DNA from: Fuerstiella sp.
Lineage (GTDB): Bacteria; Planctomycetota; Planctomycetia; Planctomycetales; Planctomycetaceae
Assembly (NCBI GenBank): GCA_022447225.1
Contig: JAKVAZ010000010.1
Span: forward strand, 124,001 to 188,000
Direction of reading: 5' to 3'
Length of the DNA: 64,000 nucleotides
The position numbers and the translations under genes are program-made. Numbering within the stretch: the stretch's first letter is position 1; the number at the start of each line of letters is the position of its first letter. Below the pieces are notes generated by a model. It was not told where the DNA came from and searched no databases. It saw only the letters and a list, made by a program, of their open reading frames with translations. This document shows positions 54,828 through 64,000 of the stretch, one piece after another.

Positions 54828-55784
54828 TCAGGTTCCCGGGACCGGGTAGCCCTGCGACTGGTTCACCAGGTTTCTGAGCGGTTCCCCGGACCGGTAACGA
54901 CGCAGATTGTCGCAAAAGAATTCCATCAGACGCCTTGAGCGGTCACCCGACCATCCTGCGATATGAGGTGTGATGATCAGACGCGGTGTCTCCCAAAGTG
55001 GATCGTCTTTCGGCAGTGGCTCAACGGCCGTCACGTCCAGTCCGGCACCCATGATGCGGCCTTCTTTAAGACATTTGATCAGGGCCGGTTCATCGACGAT
55101 GCCGCCGCGTGCAATATTGACCAGAATTGCGTTTGGCTTGAGCAGCGCGATCTGCTCGGGCCCGATCAGTCCCTGTGTTTCTGCAGTGGCCGGACAGGAA
55201 ACCAGCAGGACGTCTGCTTCGGCGACCAGGTCATTCAGTCGCTCAAGTCCCTGAAGGGACTCCACCTCGTCGGGTTTGGGGGGAGAATGCCGATCGACAG
55301 CAATGACGCGCATTCCGAAGGCAGCGGCGACCCGGGCATAACGACGCCCGATCCCGCCCAGGCCTACAATGCCGACCGTTCGGCCGTCCAGATCATCTGG
55401 GATGAACGGATCCCAGTCATGCTCGTTCTGCCGCTGCTGGAAAGTTTTCAGGTGACGGGAGACAGCCAGTGTCAGGGCCCATGCGGTTTCCACAACCGGC
55501 GCCGCATGCAGCCCGCTGGCATTTGTGACGATCAGTCCACGTTTGACGACGTCAGGAGTCAGTATCATGTCGAGTCCGGCAGCAGCCGTTTGAATCCACT
55601 TCAGTTTTGGTGCCGGTGTGAAAATCTCCGGTGAGTGATGGCCCATGAACACATCCGCGTCAGCCATTTCGGAGACGAGGTCCTGCTCCGCGGGCAGCAC
55701 AACAGTACCGTCACCGGCTGCATCGATGAGCGCCGAGATGTGTTCATCTTTAAAACCGATAGGATCGGAAACGACAATCTTCAT
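54828..55784 (-). CDS. D-2-hydroxyacid dehydrogenase
   Basis: A 318-residue NAD-dependent enzyme of the D-isomer 2-hydroxyacid dehydrogenase family. The Rossmann motif is VGIVGLGGIGRRYARVAAAF, the catalytic Arg lies in LVNIARGGIVDEPAL and the catalytic His in IITPHIAGWSG. Its substrate could be glycerate, lactate or hydroxypyruvate and is not predictable. It converges with the M16 gene. The large region upstream should contain its promoter. Confidence 0.92.
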   Translation of the reverse strand: MKIVVSDPIGFKDEHISALIDAAGDGTVVLPAEQDLVSEMADADVFMGHHSPEIFTPAPKLKWIQTAAAGLDMILTPDVVKRGLIVTNASGLHAAPVVETAWALTLAVSRHLKTFQQRQNEHDWDPFIPDDLDGRTVGIVGLGGIGRRYARVAAAFGMRVIAVDRHSPPKPDEVESLQGLERLNDLVAEADVLLVSCPATAETQGLIGPEQIALLKPNAILVNIARGGIVDEPALIKCLKEGRIMGAGLDVTAVEPLPKDDPLWETPRLIITPHIAGWSGDRSRRLMEFFCDNLRRYRSGEPLRNLVNQSQGYPVPGT

Positions 55785-56758
55785 GGAACGGATCCTCGAT
55801 GGTCACCTGTGTCCAGGGACGAGGTGAACGACAACACATGAGCCTGACCGATCGAACTTTGCGTCTGAAATAGACGCTTCGAACCAGTGCGTGACGCAGT
55901 CTGCAACTGCAGCAAATTCAGCAAATCACCGGATATTCGATAACGTATGCGAAGAACAATGATCGCAAAGTGCGAAACCGGGTGCCCACGATGATTATCT
56001 GAACGCACACTGTGAAACACAAGCGGACGTTCAGCAGGATTGGACACGGCTCGGTTTGGCTTCCTGAGGTGGACTGAGGGAGGATTTGATTTCAACAGCC
56101 TTCCATAACGGGAACCAGTGTCTGAGTGATCTCGTTTCAGTCAATGTGTGGTAGCAGGTGACAGACGCCGGACAGCAAGTTGCCGTTCATCCGGAACATT
56201 AGCGAATCTGAGACCGAAATCATCATGGCTGCTGAATGGAATCACAACACAGCATTTGGTGATCGTTGCGGGACAGCGGTTGGACATGTCGTCCTGTTCT
56301 GATTGATATTTCCGCCAAAGGAGAGTTGCCGACCGCACACGGCCAGTGCCCGGTGTGCGGCAGCCCTGTTTGTAAAAAGAGGTCACTTGCATCACGGGGC
56401 ATACCAACCCTGCCCGACGGCGTTCGGATTCGAGGGTTTTCAGCGAAACATTCGAAATCATTGCAACCTGTTCCATTATTGTATGTTTCTTCCCACAAGT
56501 GGGAACTCGTCCTGGCAGGTCAGGCCACGATTCGGAACTGTTCCCGCCCGTCCGAAACGGTCAGGCACTTGGTTGCAGCAGAAATACGCATTTGTCATAG
56601 TTTCGGAGCCGGACGGGTGTAAGTCTGCTTCTTCGTTTGGTTATGCGGCGGGCAAACATCCTGTCCATCGCTAACGTTTCTGCGATTCCACCGATATCGG
56701 GCTATCCTACTTCTCTCCGCAGTGCCCCAGTGCACGTTTGTACGGCGGACAGGACCGC
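55785..56758. other. Long intergenic region upstream of nuoH
   Basis: This 974-bp gap separates the divergent hydroxyacid dehydrogenase and nuoH. It should hold both promoters. I see no convincing coding frame (the longer ones are Cys/Arg-rich and lack starts with family similarity), no tRNA and no repeat. It contains no trace of nuoA-G. Confidence 0.5.
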
Positions 56759-58114
56759 ATGTTTCTGACACTCGCCTCACAATCGCTACCAGAGCTTCTG
56801 GAGGACCTTGTTCCGCAGTCGTTGCAGAATGCTGCCCTGGAAGGCTGGCAATACGTCGGTGCTGCATTGATCCACATGGCTTTGCTGTTCGGCGTGTTTT
56901 CTCTGTGCCCGTTTTTTCTGATCTGGCTGGAACGCAAAGTTGCCGGTCGAATTCAGGACCGTCTGGGGCCCACGCGAGTGGGGGGGCGATTTGGCTGGCT
57001 GCAGTCTCTGGCCGACGGGGTCAAACTGATTCAAAAAGAAGATCTGTGTCCTCCGGCAGCAGATTCCATGTTGTTCAACGCGGCACCGTACATCGTTTGT
57101 ATGTCTTCGTTTGCAGCATTTATTGTTCTGCCGTTCAGTGAAGGCTGGGTTGCCGTGGCCGCAGATTGCGGTCTGTTCATCATGCTGGCAATTATGTCGC
57201 TGGAAGTTTTTGGAATCATTCTGGCCGGCTATTCCAGCGCGTCAAAATGGTCGCTGTTTGGCGGAATGAGAGAAGCCGCCCAGATGGTCAGTTATGAAAT
57301 TCCCATGGCTATTTGTGCGTTGATTCCGGTTGTTGCCGCCGGGTCGCTCAATCTGGGCGAAATTGGTGATATGCAAAGTGGTGGGATTCAAAACTGGTTT
57401 CTGTTGCACGATCCTTTCACGTTCATTGCTTTCTTCGTTTATTTCGTCGTGGCGACGGCCAGTTGCAAGCGGGCGCCTTTCGACCTGGCTGAAGCAGAAA
57501 GCGAACTCGTTGGCGGATTCCATACCGAATACAGTGGTATGCGATGGTCGTTCTTCTTCATGGGGGAATATGCCAGCATGTTTGCTGTGTGCGGTATCGC
57601 GTCAATTCTGTTTTTGGGCGGCTGGAGTACAGGGTTGCCCGCAGCCGACGAATTTCTTTCCGAAATGCGTGCCGGTGAGGGTGCGGGGAGCTATCTGGCA
57701 GGTGTTGTCGGAGCCGGTGTTTTTGCAGCAAAGGCTGCCGTTGGCGTGTTTATCCAGGTTTGGCTGAGATGGACGGTGCCACGCATCCGGATCGATCAGG
57801 TTATAACCGTATGTCTGAAATATCTTATTCCGATCAGTTGTTTTTTGTTCCTGGGGGCGATTGTCTGGCCGCTGGTTCTGCATTTTGGGCTGGGGGACAG
57901 GACAACCTGGAATGAACCACTCGGTGAGCGTGTCGCTGAGGCGATTGAAGGTGGTCAGCCGGTCACCGGCGTTCTGGAAACCGATAAGGAATCCGGTGAA
58001 TTGGAACCCGGTTCGTCAGGTCACCAGACCGGGGTGGAGGGAGAGGATTCTGCGTCCTCGGCGCAGGTCGGTCATTTCGTGACACGCCATTCAGTAGAGG
58101 ACGTGTCGCGATGA
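56759..58114 (+). CDS. nuoH: NADH-quinone oxidoreductase subunit H
   Basis: A 451-residue NuoH, longer than the usual 320-400. The quinone-site motif RIQDRLGPTRVGGRFGWLQ, then LADGVKLIQKED, SCKRAPFDLAEAESELVGG and FHTEYSGMRW are diagnostic. It has about eight membrane helices and forms the contact between the quinone site and the proton pumps. About 60 residues after the last helix are acidic and Gly/Ser-rich (for example LETDKESGELEPGSSG), an unusual hydrophilic tail. Its stop overlaps nuoJ by 4 bp, so no nuoI lies between. The ATG was chosen over a TTG 21 bp upstream. Confidence 0.95.
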   Translation: MFLTLASQSLPELLEDLVPQSLQNAALEGWQYVGAALIHMALLFGVFSLCPFFLIWLERKVAGRIQDRLGPTRVGGRFGWLQSLADGVKLIQKEDLCPPAADSMLFNAAPYIVCMSSFAAFIVLPFSEGWVAVAADCGLFIMLAIMSLEVFGIILAGYSSASKWSLFGGMREAAQMVSYEIPMAICALIPVVAAGSLNLGEIGDMQSGGIQNWFLLHDPFTFIAFFVYFVVATASCKRAPFDLAEAESELVGGFHTEYSGMRWSFFFMGEYASMFAVCGIASILFLGGWSTGLPAADEFLSEMRAGEGAGSYLAGVVGAGVFAAKAAVGVFIQVWLRWTVPRIRIDQVITVCLKYLIPISCFLFLGAIVWPLVLHFGLGDRTTWNEPLGERVAEAIEGGQPVTGVLETDKESGELEPGSSGHQTGVEGEDSASSAQVGHFVTRHSVEDVSR

Positions 58115-58713
58115 TTGGCGAGTCTCTGTTCTTTACTCTGTTTGCTCTCATGGCGTGTTTGGGCGCGATCGCAGTGGTTGTCAGCCAGAGAATGGTACGT
58201 ATGGCGTTCTGGCTGATCGTTTCACTGGGAAGCACGGCCGCGTTGTTCTTTCTGATCGATGCCGACTTCCTGGGAGCGGCTCAGTTGCTGATCTACGTTG
58301 GTGGTACGCTGGTCCTGCTGGTGTTTGCCGTGATGCTTACGTCAAGTGGCCCTTATCTGAATATTGAAACGTCACCCGGCGAGACCGTGATGGCGGCAAT
58401 GCTGGGTCTGTTGTTTTTGTTTATTGTGATTTCGTCTCAAAGCGAAATCGACTGGGACGTTACAAATCAGCAAATTGCCGCTGCCGGCGGGACGACAGGT
58501 GAGGTATCTGCGTTCGATTCCGGATCAGACGGTAATACGTTGAGAACAATCGGTATGAGTCTTTTGAGTTTAAGGCCTGATCGGGGTGCAGCTGAAACCG
58601 GTGAGTTGCATACAGGCTATTTACTGCCATTTGAAATTGTCTCTGTGCATTTGCTCGTTGTGCTGATCGGAGCCGCTTATCTGGCTCGGGCAAAGCGACG
58701 TCGTGATTCCTGA
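58111..58713 (+). CDS. nuoJ: NADH-quinone oxidoreductase subunit J
   Basis: A 200-residue membrane subunit of complex I. The family segment AQLLIYVGGTLVLLVFAVML is intact, with five predicted helices in total. A longer hydrophilic loop (AAAGGTTGEVSAFDSGSDGN) precedes the last helix. It overlaps nuoH by ATGA, so translation is coupled. NuoJ, with NuoA and NuoK, forms the connection between the quinone site and the pump subunits. Confidence 0.93.
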   Translation: MIGESLFFTLFALMACLGAIAVVVSQRMVRMAFWLIVSLGSTAALFFLIDADFLGAAQLLIYVGGTLVLLVFAVMLTSSGPYLNIETSPGETVMAAMLGLLFLFIVISSQSEIDWDVTNQQIAAAGGTTGEVSAFDSGSDGNTLRTIGMSLLSLRPDRGAAETGELHTGYLLPFEIVSVHLLVVLIGAAYLARAKRRRDS

Positions 58714-58778
58714 GTTCGTTCCGGTACAAGGCTGTTCATTGTCGGACACCAGTTGTTCAGTTAGTGATTGTTGAATCT

Positions 58779-59087
58779 ATGGAGCCCACCCTCAGCAGAT
58801 ATCTGATGATTGGCGCGGTTTTGTTTGTGTGCGGCGTGGTTTGCATGGCCACCAAACGCAACGCAATTGGGATTTTGATGGGTGTCGAGCTCGTGCTGAA
58901 TGGGGCCAATGTGAATCTGGTTGCATTCTCTCACTATACGACTCTGGGTATCGATGGTCAGATTTATTCACTGTTCGTGATTGTGCTGGCGGCTGCTGAA
59001 GCTGCCGTTGCCCTGGCAATTGCTCTCAATTTTTACAATAACCACTTGACGATTGATGTGGATCGAGCCAACAGCCTGAAAGGCTGA
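58779..59087 (+). CDS. nuoK: NADH-quinone oxidoreductase subunit K
   Basis: A 102-residue three-helix subunit. The signature NAIGILMGVELVLNGANVNL contains the conserved membrane glutamate needed for proton transfer, and a second conserved glutamate lies in LAAAEAAVALAIA. The length is typical (about 100). The ATG at MEPTLSRY is preferred over a GTG five codons upstream. It lies between nuoJ and nuoL as expected. Confidence 0.95.
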   Translation: MEPTLSRYLMIGAVLFVCGVVCMATKRNAIGILMGVELVLNGANVNLVAFSHYTTLGIDGQIYSLFVIVLAAAEAAVALAIALNFYNNHLTIDVDRANSLKG

Positions 59088-59141
59088 GTCCTTCGAGAGG
59101 GAGGCGATTCATCGTCATTCAGTATCGAATGCGAATAACCG

Positions 59142-61523
59142 ATGGTTGGTGAAGTGCTTATACCAACACTGCTGACAATCGCCTGGCTGCTTCCGCTGCT
59201 GGGTTTTGCTGTGGAGTTGCTCCACGGCAAAACAGGCGATCGCGCGGTCACAAAATGGCCGGCCTGGTGTGCGGTTGCGTGCATCGGAACCGGATTTCTT
59301 TGCAGTCTGTTTGCTTTGCTGACGTGGGGACAGGCCGGCGAATGGGCCGTGTTGGACAGTCACGGCGGGCATGGTGCGGATCAACATCATTCCGAAGATG
59401 ATCAACACATTCACGACGACCACGACGACTCGGTTCATGAGCAGCAACACCATGCTGTAACGAATAGCTCCGGCTGGCAGGTGACTGCATTGACGGACAC
59501 TGCGGAGTCCGGCAGCGCAGAACATGATGTTGCTCCTGCGATTTACAGCGGAACACTGTATACCCTGGGTGTCTTCGGTAGTCTGGTCGTGTCGATCGAT
59601 TATTACATCGACGGTCTGACACTCGTGATGTTCACGATGGTGACCCTGATTGCAACCTGTATCCATTTGTTTGCGATTGGGTACATGAGTGATGAGCTGA
59701 CTCATGAATACGAAGATCATTTTGCGCACACGGCCGACGGCAGTCATGTTTGTCGTCCAGGTCGCTTCTATCGGTTTTTTGCGTATATGTCGCTGTTCTG
59801 TTTTTCAATGCTGGGCCTTGTTCTGGCAGGAAATATTTTTCAGGTCTTCGTGTTCTGGGAACTGGTCGGCATTTGCAGCTATCTGCTGATTGGTTTTTAC
59901 ACGGAGCGTAAGTCTGCGGGCGACGCAGCCAATAAAGCATTCATTATGAATCGTATCGGAGACTTTGGGTTTCTGATCGGACTCATGGTTGTCTGGACAT
60001 GGTTTGGTACATTTCAATTCAGCGAGCTGTTTGATCTGCTACCGAGAGATTCGGCTGGTCATGTCGTTGCCGATGAACTGGGGGAAGTCGTTGTCAATAC
60101 GCACAGCGGTGAGTCCAAATCGATTCCGTACAGCTTGCTGGTCGTAGCCGGACTTGGAGTCTTCGCCGGATGTATCGGCAAAAGTGCGCAGTTTCCTCTT
60201 CAGACATGGCTGCCCGATGCGATGGAAGGGCCAACCCCCGTTTCCGCACTCGTTCACTCAGCAACGATGGTGGCCGCAGGTGTCTATCTTGTGGGCCGTT
60301 TCTATCCGATGTTTGTGCCGGAAGTCCTTTTGACAATAGCTTACGTCGGTGCCATTACTCTGTTTGTTGCAGCAACGATTGCAGTTGTCGCCACAGATAT
60401 TAAGAGAGTGCTGGCCTATTCCACGATTAGTCAGCTTGGTTACATGATGTTGGGGCTGGGCATGTTTGGCTGGGCTGCCGGATTGTTTCATCTGATTACT
60501 CACGCGTTCTTCAAGTCACTGATGTTCCTGTGTTCCGGAAGCGTGATTCACGGTTGCCATCACGAACAGGAAATGCCAAAGATGGGTGGCCTGATGCGAA
60601 AGATGCCCGTTACCGCCGGCACGATGCTGATTGGCGTGATCGCAATCAGTGGACTGGCTGTTCCTGGCGTGATCGCTTTTTCGGGGTATCACTCAAAAGA
60701 CGCCATTGTGGCCACGGCTCTGGCGTTTATTCATGCCAACCCTGCACACTTTTTGTTGTTTCTGCTGCCTCTGGTTACAGCTGGCATTACCGCATTTTAC
60801 ATGTTTCGCCTGTGGTTCTATACCTTTTACGGAGAACCGCGGGATCAGCACGTCTATGATCATGCTCATGAATCACCACGAATCATGACGGTACCTTTGA
60901 TGGTACTGGCTGTGTTTGCAGCGGGTTGTGCTTTTGGTGGAGAACAGGGCCCGCTGTACATGTTGCTGTTGAGCAGTGAGCCGGGGCACGTGGCTGGTGG
61001 TTTGTCCGCGGCCGCAGCCGGCGCCCTGGCTCTGCCAGGGCATGATGCCATTCACGAGGTTCATGCAGAAGCCGGTATGTGGGCTCTGGTTGCCGCCGTT
61101 TCCGGTACGTTGCTTGCTTATGTTCTGTATGGCACAAAGACAGTCAATCTGAATGACATGAAACGCCATCTGGCGGGAATGCATCAGTTTTTGTCACAGA
61201 AATGGTATTTCGACGAGCTGTACGACGCGTTGTTTATGAAACCCATGCATCAGGTTGCAGCGTTTTTTGCGTGGATCGATCGTACGTTGATCGATGCCCT
61301 GGTCCATTCGTCAGCAAGACTGATCGTGCAGGTCTCCAAATGGGACCGTTTCTTTGACGAGAAATTTATTGACGGGCTTGTGAATCTGATCGGTCGAGCC
61401 ACATTCTCTTCCGGAATTTTGTTAAAGGTTGTTCAGACCGGACGTCTCAGACAGTATGTGATGTTCATTGTCGTGGGTGTTGTGGCGCTGTTCGCCGTGT
61501 TATTTACAACGTTTCCGAACTGA
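59142..61523 (+). CDS. nuoL: NADH-quinone oxidoreductase subunit L with His-rich loop
   Basis: A 793-residue NuoL, clearly longer than the usual 610-650. The proton-channel core is present: FWELVGICSYLLIGFYTERK, SAQFPLQTWLPDAMEGPTPV and ALVHSATMVAAGVYLVGR, with the conserved membrane lysines and glutamate. The C-terminal part includes the long lateral helix region. An insertion after the second hydrophobic segment (residues 71-104) holds ten His and ten Asp/Glu and is discussed as a finding. It follows nuoK by 54 bp. Confidence 0.95.
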   Translation: MVGEVLIPTLLTIAWLLPLLGFAVELLHGKTGDRAVTKWPAWCAVACIGTGFLCSLFALLTWGQAGEWAVLDSHGGHGADQHHSEDDQHIHDDHDDSVHEQQHHAVTNSSGWQVTALTDTAESGSAEHDVAPAIYSGTLYTLGVFGSLVVSIDYYIDGLTLVMFTMVTLIATCIHLFAIGYMSDELTHEYEDHFAHTADGSHVCRPGRFYRFFAYMSLFCFSMLGLVLAGNIFQVFVFWELVGICSYLLIGFYTERKSAGDAANKAFIMNRIGDFGFLIGLMVVWTWFGTFQFSELFDLLPRDSAGHVVADELGEVVVNTHSGESKSIPYSLLVVAGLGVFAGCIGKSAQFPLQTWLPDAMEGPTPVSALVHSATMVAAGVYLVGRFYPMFVPEVLLTIAYVGAITLFVAATIAVVATDIKRVLAYSTISQLGYMMLGLGMFGWAAGLFHLITHAFFKSLMFLCSGSVIHGCHHEQEMPKMGGLMRKMPVTAGTMLIGVIAISGLAVPGVIAFSGYHSKDAIVATALAFIHANPAHFLLFLLPLVTAGITAFYMFRLWFYTFYGEPRDQHVYDHAHESPRIMTVPLMVLAVFAAGCAFGGEQGPLYMLLLSSEPGHVAGGLSAAAAGALALPGHDAIHEVHAEAGMWALVAAVSGTLLAYVLYGTKTVNLNDMKRHLAGMHQFLSQKWYFDELYDALFMKPMHQVAAFFAWIDRTLIDALVHSSARLIVQVSKWDRFFDEKFIDGLVNLIGRATFSSGILLKVVQTGRLRQYVMFIVVGVVALFAVLFTTFPN

Positions 61524-61589
61524 AGTTTACGGCCAGTGCACTGTTCTTTAGTCAACTGCTGATATCCAGCCAACAGCTGTGGTTAACTC

Positions 61590-63185
61590 ATGAACCCTAC
61601 AGTCCTTCTTTCACTCATAATTTTTGCTCCGGCCATTGGCGCCCTGCTGCTTGCTTTCATGGACGGACGTGCTGTCGGTCAGCTGCGGAATTTCACACTG
61701 GTGGTTACGATCATCACATTTGTGCTCACTCTGCTGCTGTCTCTCGAGTTCAATTACGGTGAGTCCGGTATTCAGTTTGAAGTCGTCAAAAACTGGATTC
61801 CGTCGTGGAACGTGTATTACCGACTCGGCGTCGACGGGATCAGTTTACCACTCGTGTTGCTGACCAGTCTCGTCAGTATGTTGGCAGCTGTGGCCTCGTG
61901 GAGCATCAATAAACTTCACAAGGGATATTTCATTCTCTTCCTGCTGCTGGAAAGCGGGATGATGGGTGTGTTCCTCTCGCTGGATTTCTTCCTGTTCTAT
62001 GTGTTCTGGGAGGTCATGCTGCTGCCAATGTATTTTCTGATTGGCATCTGGGGCGGACCTCGCAAAGAGTATGCAGCTATCAAGTTCTTTCTGTTCACGC
62101 TGGCCGGTAGTGTGTTGATGCTGATCGCCATGCTGATGCTGTACTTCACTACCGGTGGGCAGCAACACAGTTTTAATCTGATTGAGCTGGCAAAGGTGGC
62201 TGCGGGCAACAGCGATTACCTGACCACCGGGCTCACACCGAAGATGCAGATCACAGCCTTCGTGCTGCTGTTTATCGGATTTGCGATCAAGATGCCGGCC
62301 GTGCCGTTTCACACATGGCTTCCGGATGCTCATGTTGAAGCACCCACACCAATCAGCATGATTTTGGCCGGGGTGTTGCTGAAAATGGGTGGCTACGGAA
62401 TTATCCGTATTGCGTTTCCGTTGTGTCCGTACGGTGCGTACTGGGCCGCGTGGTTTCTGGTGGCAATCGGAGTGATCAGTATCATCTACGGTGCATTCGC
62501 GGCCTTGGCACAAACCGACTTCAAGAGACTGGTGGCGTACAGTTCGGTTAGTCACATGGGCTACGTATTAATCGGTATGGCAGTCTGGAAGATTACGGAC
62601 GGTCGAACTGTTAATCCTGACATGTGGAACATGGGGATCAATGGGGCGATGTTTCAAATGGTAGCTCATGGAATCAGCTCGACTGGTATGTTCTTTATGG
62701 TGGGGGTGATCTATGACCGGGTGCACCACCGAAATCTAAACGAGTTTGGCGGCCTGATGGGCAAAATGCCGGTGTACAGCGGCCTGTCGGTCGCGATCTT
62801 TTTCGCGGGACTGGGTTTGCCGGGAATGTGTGGATTCATCGGTGAAGTGTTTGTCGTATTGAGTACCTGGAATTTCAGTCCGGCATTGGCCATTGTGGCG
62901 GCCAGTGGAGTGATTCTGACCGCGGGCTATATCCTGTGGGCGCTGCAGCGAGTGTATTTGGGAGCTGAATACCGAGGGCCGCATGAAGAAGAAATCAGAC
63001 CAATTACGCCTCGTGAAGCTTCGGTTGGTTATATTCTGCTGGCTTTGGCAATCTTTCTGGGTGTGTTCCCTGGTCTCATGTTCAGCATCATGAACGGATC
63101 TGTTGCGGAACTCACGGAACATATGCAGGCAGGCTATGATCATGCAGCGGCATACCTGGATCAGCAACTGCAGGCTATGCGTTAA
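61590..63185 (+). CDS. nuoM: NADH-quinone oxidoreductase subunit M
   Basis: A 531-residue antiporter-like complex I subunit of normal length. Motifs typical of NuoM are present: YRLGVDGISLPLVLLT, FYVFWEVMLLPMYFLIGIWG (the key membrane glutamate is in FWE), and VPFHTWLPDAHVEAPTPISM. Later LVAYSSVSHMGYVLIG matches the family. It pumps protons through its own half-channels. It is 66 bp downstream of nuoL and 62 bp before nuoN. Confidence 0.96.
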   Translation: MNPTVLLSLIIFAPAIGALLLAFMDGRAVGQLRNFTLVVTIITFVLTLLLSLEFNYGESGIQFEVVKNWIPSWNVYYRLGVDGISLPLVLLTSLVSMLAAVASWSINKLHKGYFILFLLLESGMMGVFLSLDFFLFYVFWEVMLLPMYFLIGIWGGPRKEYAAIKFFLFTLAGSVLMLIAMLMLYFTTGGQQHSFNLIELAKVAAGNSDYLTTGLTPKMQITAFVLLFIGFAIKMPAVPFHTWLPDAHVEAPTPISMILAGVLLKMGGYGIIRIAFPLCPYGAYWAAWFLVAIGVISIIYGAFAALAQTDFKRLVAYSSVSHMGYVLIGMAVWKITDGRTVNPDMWNMGINGAMFQMVAHGISSTGMFFMVGVIYDRVHHRNLNEFGGLMGKMPVYSGLSVAIFFAGLGLPGMCGFIGEVFVVLSTWNFSPALAIVAASGVILTAGYILWALQRVYLGAEYRGPHEEEIRPITPREASVGYILLALAIFLGVFPGLMFSIMNGSVAELTEHMQAGYDHAAAYLDQQLQAMR

Positions 63186-63247
63186 CTCCCTGGCAGGGAA
63201 CCTGTGGCGTCTTTTGTTAAAACAACTTTCAGTTCGGTGATCAGATC

Positions 63248-64000
63248 GTGTTTTCTCAGCTGATTCAAAACCTGATCGACGACACGCTCGATTATTCGCT
63301 TGGTTACTTTGAAGCAGAATTGTGGCTCTGCGGCACTATTGTGGCATTGCTGCTGTTTCGTTTGCTCTCGATGGACCGGGTGATTCCGACCTCCATTCTT
63401 GCTCTGGCTGGTGCAGTGGCTGCCACGGTTGCGGCTTGGTTTCAGCTGACTGTCACAGATGGGTCGCAGACGTTTTTCACCGGCATGCTGATTCATGATC
63501 AGTTCAGTGTCTATTTTCGTCTTTTTCTGTCACTGTTCCTTGCGCTGACGATAGTGCTGACAATTCTGACCGGGATCCCGGATAACGAAGATTCCCCGGA
63601 CTTCTACACATTACTGCTGGGTGCCACGATCGGCATGATGATCATGGCCAGTGCCAACAACCTGCTGATGCTGTTCATTGGCGTGGAGATGGCCAGTGTT
63701 CCAAGTTACGCCATGGTCGGCTTTCTTAAAGGACGCAGGTCCAGCAGTGAAGCCGCACTCAAGTACGTGGTCTATGGTGCAGGTGCGGCAGGGGTGATGC
63801 TGTATGGTGTCAGCCTGATAGTTGGAATTCTGGGAACCGGTGACATGGGTTTGCTGGCGGATCGTCTGCGGATCGTCGCGGAAAACGGAATGGCCGGGCT
63901 GGGTGATCCGGACGTACGGCTGGTCGCACTGGGTACGATGCTGATCATGGTTGGTCTGGCCTTCAAGCTTTCACTGGTTCCGTTCCATTTCTGGTGTCCG
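63248..64000 (+). CDS. nuoN: NADH-quinone oxidoreductase subunit N, N-terminal part (cut by window end)
   Basis: The last 251 codons of the window form an open frame with no stop, so the gene runs off the end. It starts at a GTG, the only likely start after an in-frame TAA at 63218-63220. The visible part has the NuoN pattern: FYTLLLGATIGMMIMASANN, LLMLFIGVEMASVPSYAMVG (with the conserved glutamate) and SSSEAALKYVVYGAGAAGVM. It closes with LAFKLSLVPFHFWCP, the second signature. This is the third antiporter-like subunit, and its place after nuoM is normal. Confidence 0.95.
   Translation, partial: MFSQLIQNLIDDTLDYSLGYFEAELWLCGTIVALLLFRLLSMDRVIPTSILALAGAVAATVAAWFQLTVTDGSQTFFTGMLIHDQFSVYFRLFLSLFLALTIVLTILTGIPDNEDSPDFYTLLLGATIGMMIMASANNLLMLFIGVEMASVPSYAMVGFLKGRRSSSEAALKYVVYGAGAAGVMLYGVSLIVGILGTGDMGLLADRLRIVAENGMAGLGDPDVRLVALGTMLIMVGLAFKLSLVPFHFWCP

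Noticed and set aside
56266-56622. Cys-containing frame upstream of nuoH, considered as a zinc-binding or nuo-related gene
   Set aside because: It shows PVCGSPVCKK, but other frames in the same region are equally open and there is no supporting start or family similarity.

Overview
The window most likely comes from a planctomycete. The main evidence is a secreted DUF1549/DUF1553 protein followed by a Tat-type DUF1501 protein, a gene pair that is a hallmark of Planctomycetota. Menaquinone genes of the futalosine type (mqnA, mqnC), loosely packed genes, weak Shine-Dalgarno sites and frequent GTG starts fit this. The genus cannot be named from the sequence. The DNA looks chromosomal and mostly housekeeping. 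I found no insertion sequence, prophage, CRISPR array, tRNA or rRNA.

Layout. 1-1.9 kb: end of a suf operon (sufB cut by the window edge, then sufD), closed by a strong hairpin. 2-5 kb: a tight three-gene cassette of unknown function (HAD phosphatase, deoxyhypusine-synthase-like protein, PfkB sugar kinase). 5.3-11 kb: oxidoreductases (zinc-free MDR, aldehyde dehydrogenase, iron alcohol dehydrogenase) and an amidase. 11.3-13.3 kb: mqnA-mqnC on the minus strand. 13.6-20 kb: homoserine dehydrogenase, a small membrane protein, an NrnA-type DHH phosphoesterase, a YgfZ-type protein, gatB and an exported cyclophilin. 20-27 kb: an FHA protein, an exported thioredoxin with a YHS-like tail, a double-Usp protein, an ArsB/NhaD-type transporter, phosphatidylserine synthase and a small membrane protein. 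27-31.7 kb: a molybdopterin oxidoreductase, gap and an SDR. 32-36.7 kb: a minus-strand run of a chimeric gene remnant, a K+ channel, a KaiC-like ATPase, hemE and protoporphyrinogen oxidase. 37-41 kb: a HemL-like aminotransferase, a Tat-exported TIM-barrel protein and an internally duplicated small protein. 41.6-48 kb: a decaying amidohydrolase gene, a membrane-anchored repeat protein, the DUF1549/DUF1501 pair and a broken papain-like gene. 48-55.8 kb: small secreted proteins, nusB, a HIT protein, a DUF3500 protein preceded by an octamer repeat, a catalytic/non-catalytic M16 peptidase pair and a D-2-hydroxyacid dehydrogenase. 56.8-64 kb: membrane arm of respiratory complex I (nuoH, J, K, L, M and the start of nuoN), with nuoI missing from its usual place.

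How the genes fit together. MqnA and MqnC would help make the menaquinone that complex I reduces. The hemE/PPOX pair supplies haem for respiration. SufB/SufD build the Fe-S clusters that MqnC, the molybdopterin enzyme and complex I need. The most interesting uncharacterised unit is the 2-5 kb cassette. The 36-48 kb stretch is notable for three independent gene remnants, which suggests ongoing gene decay there.
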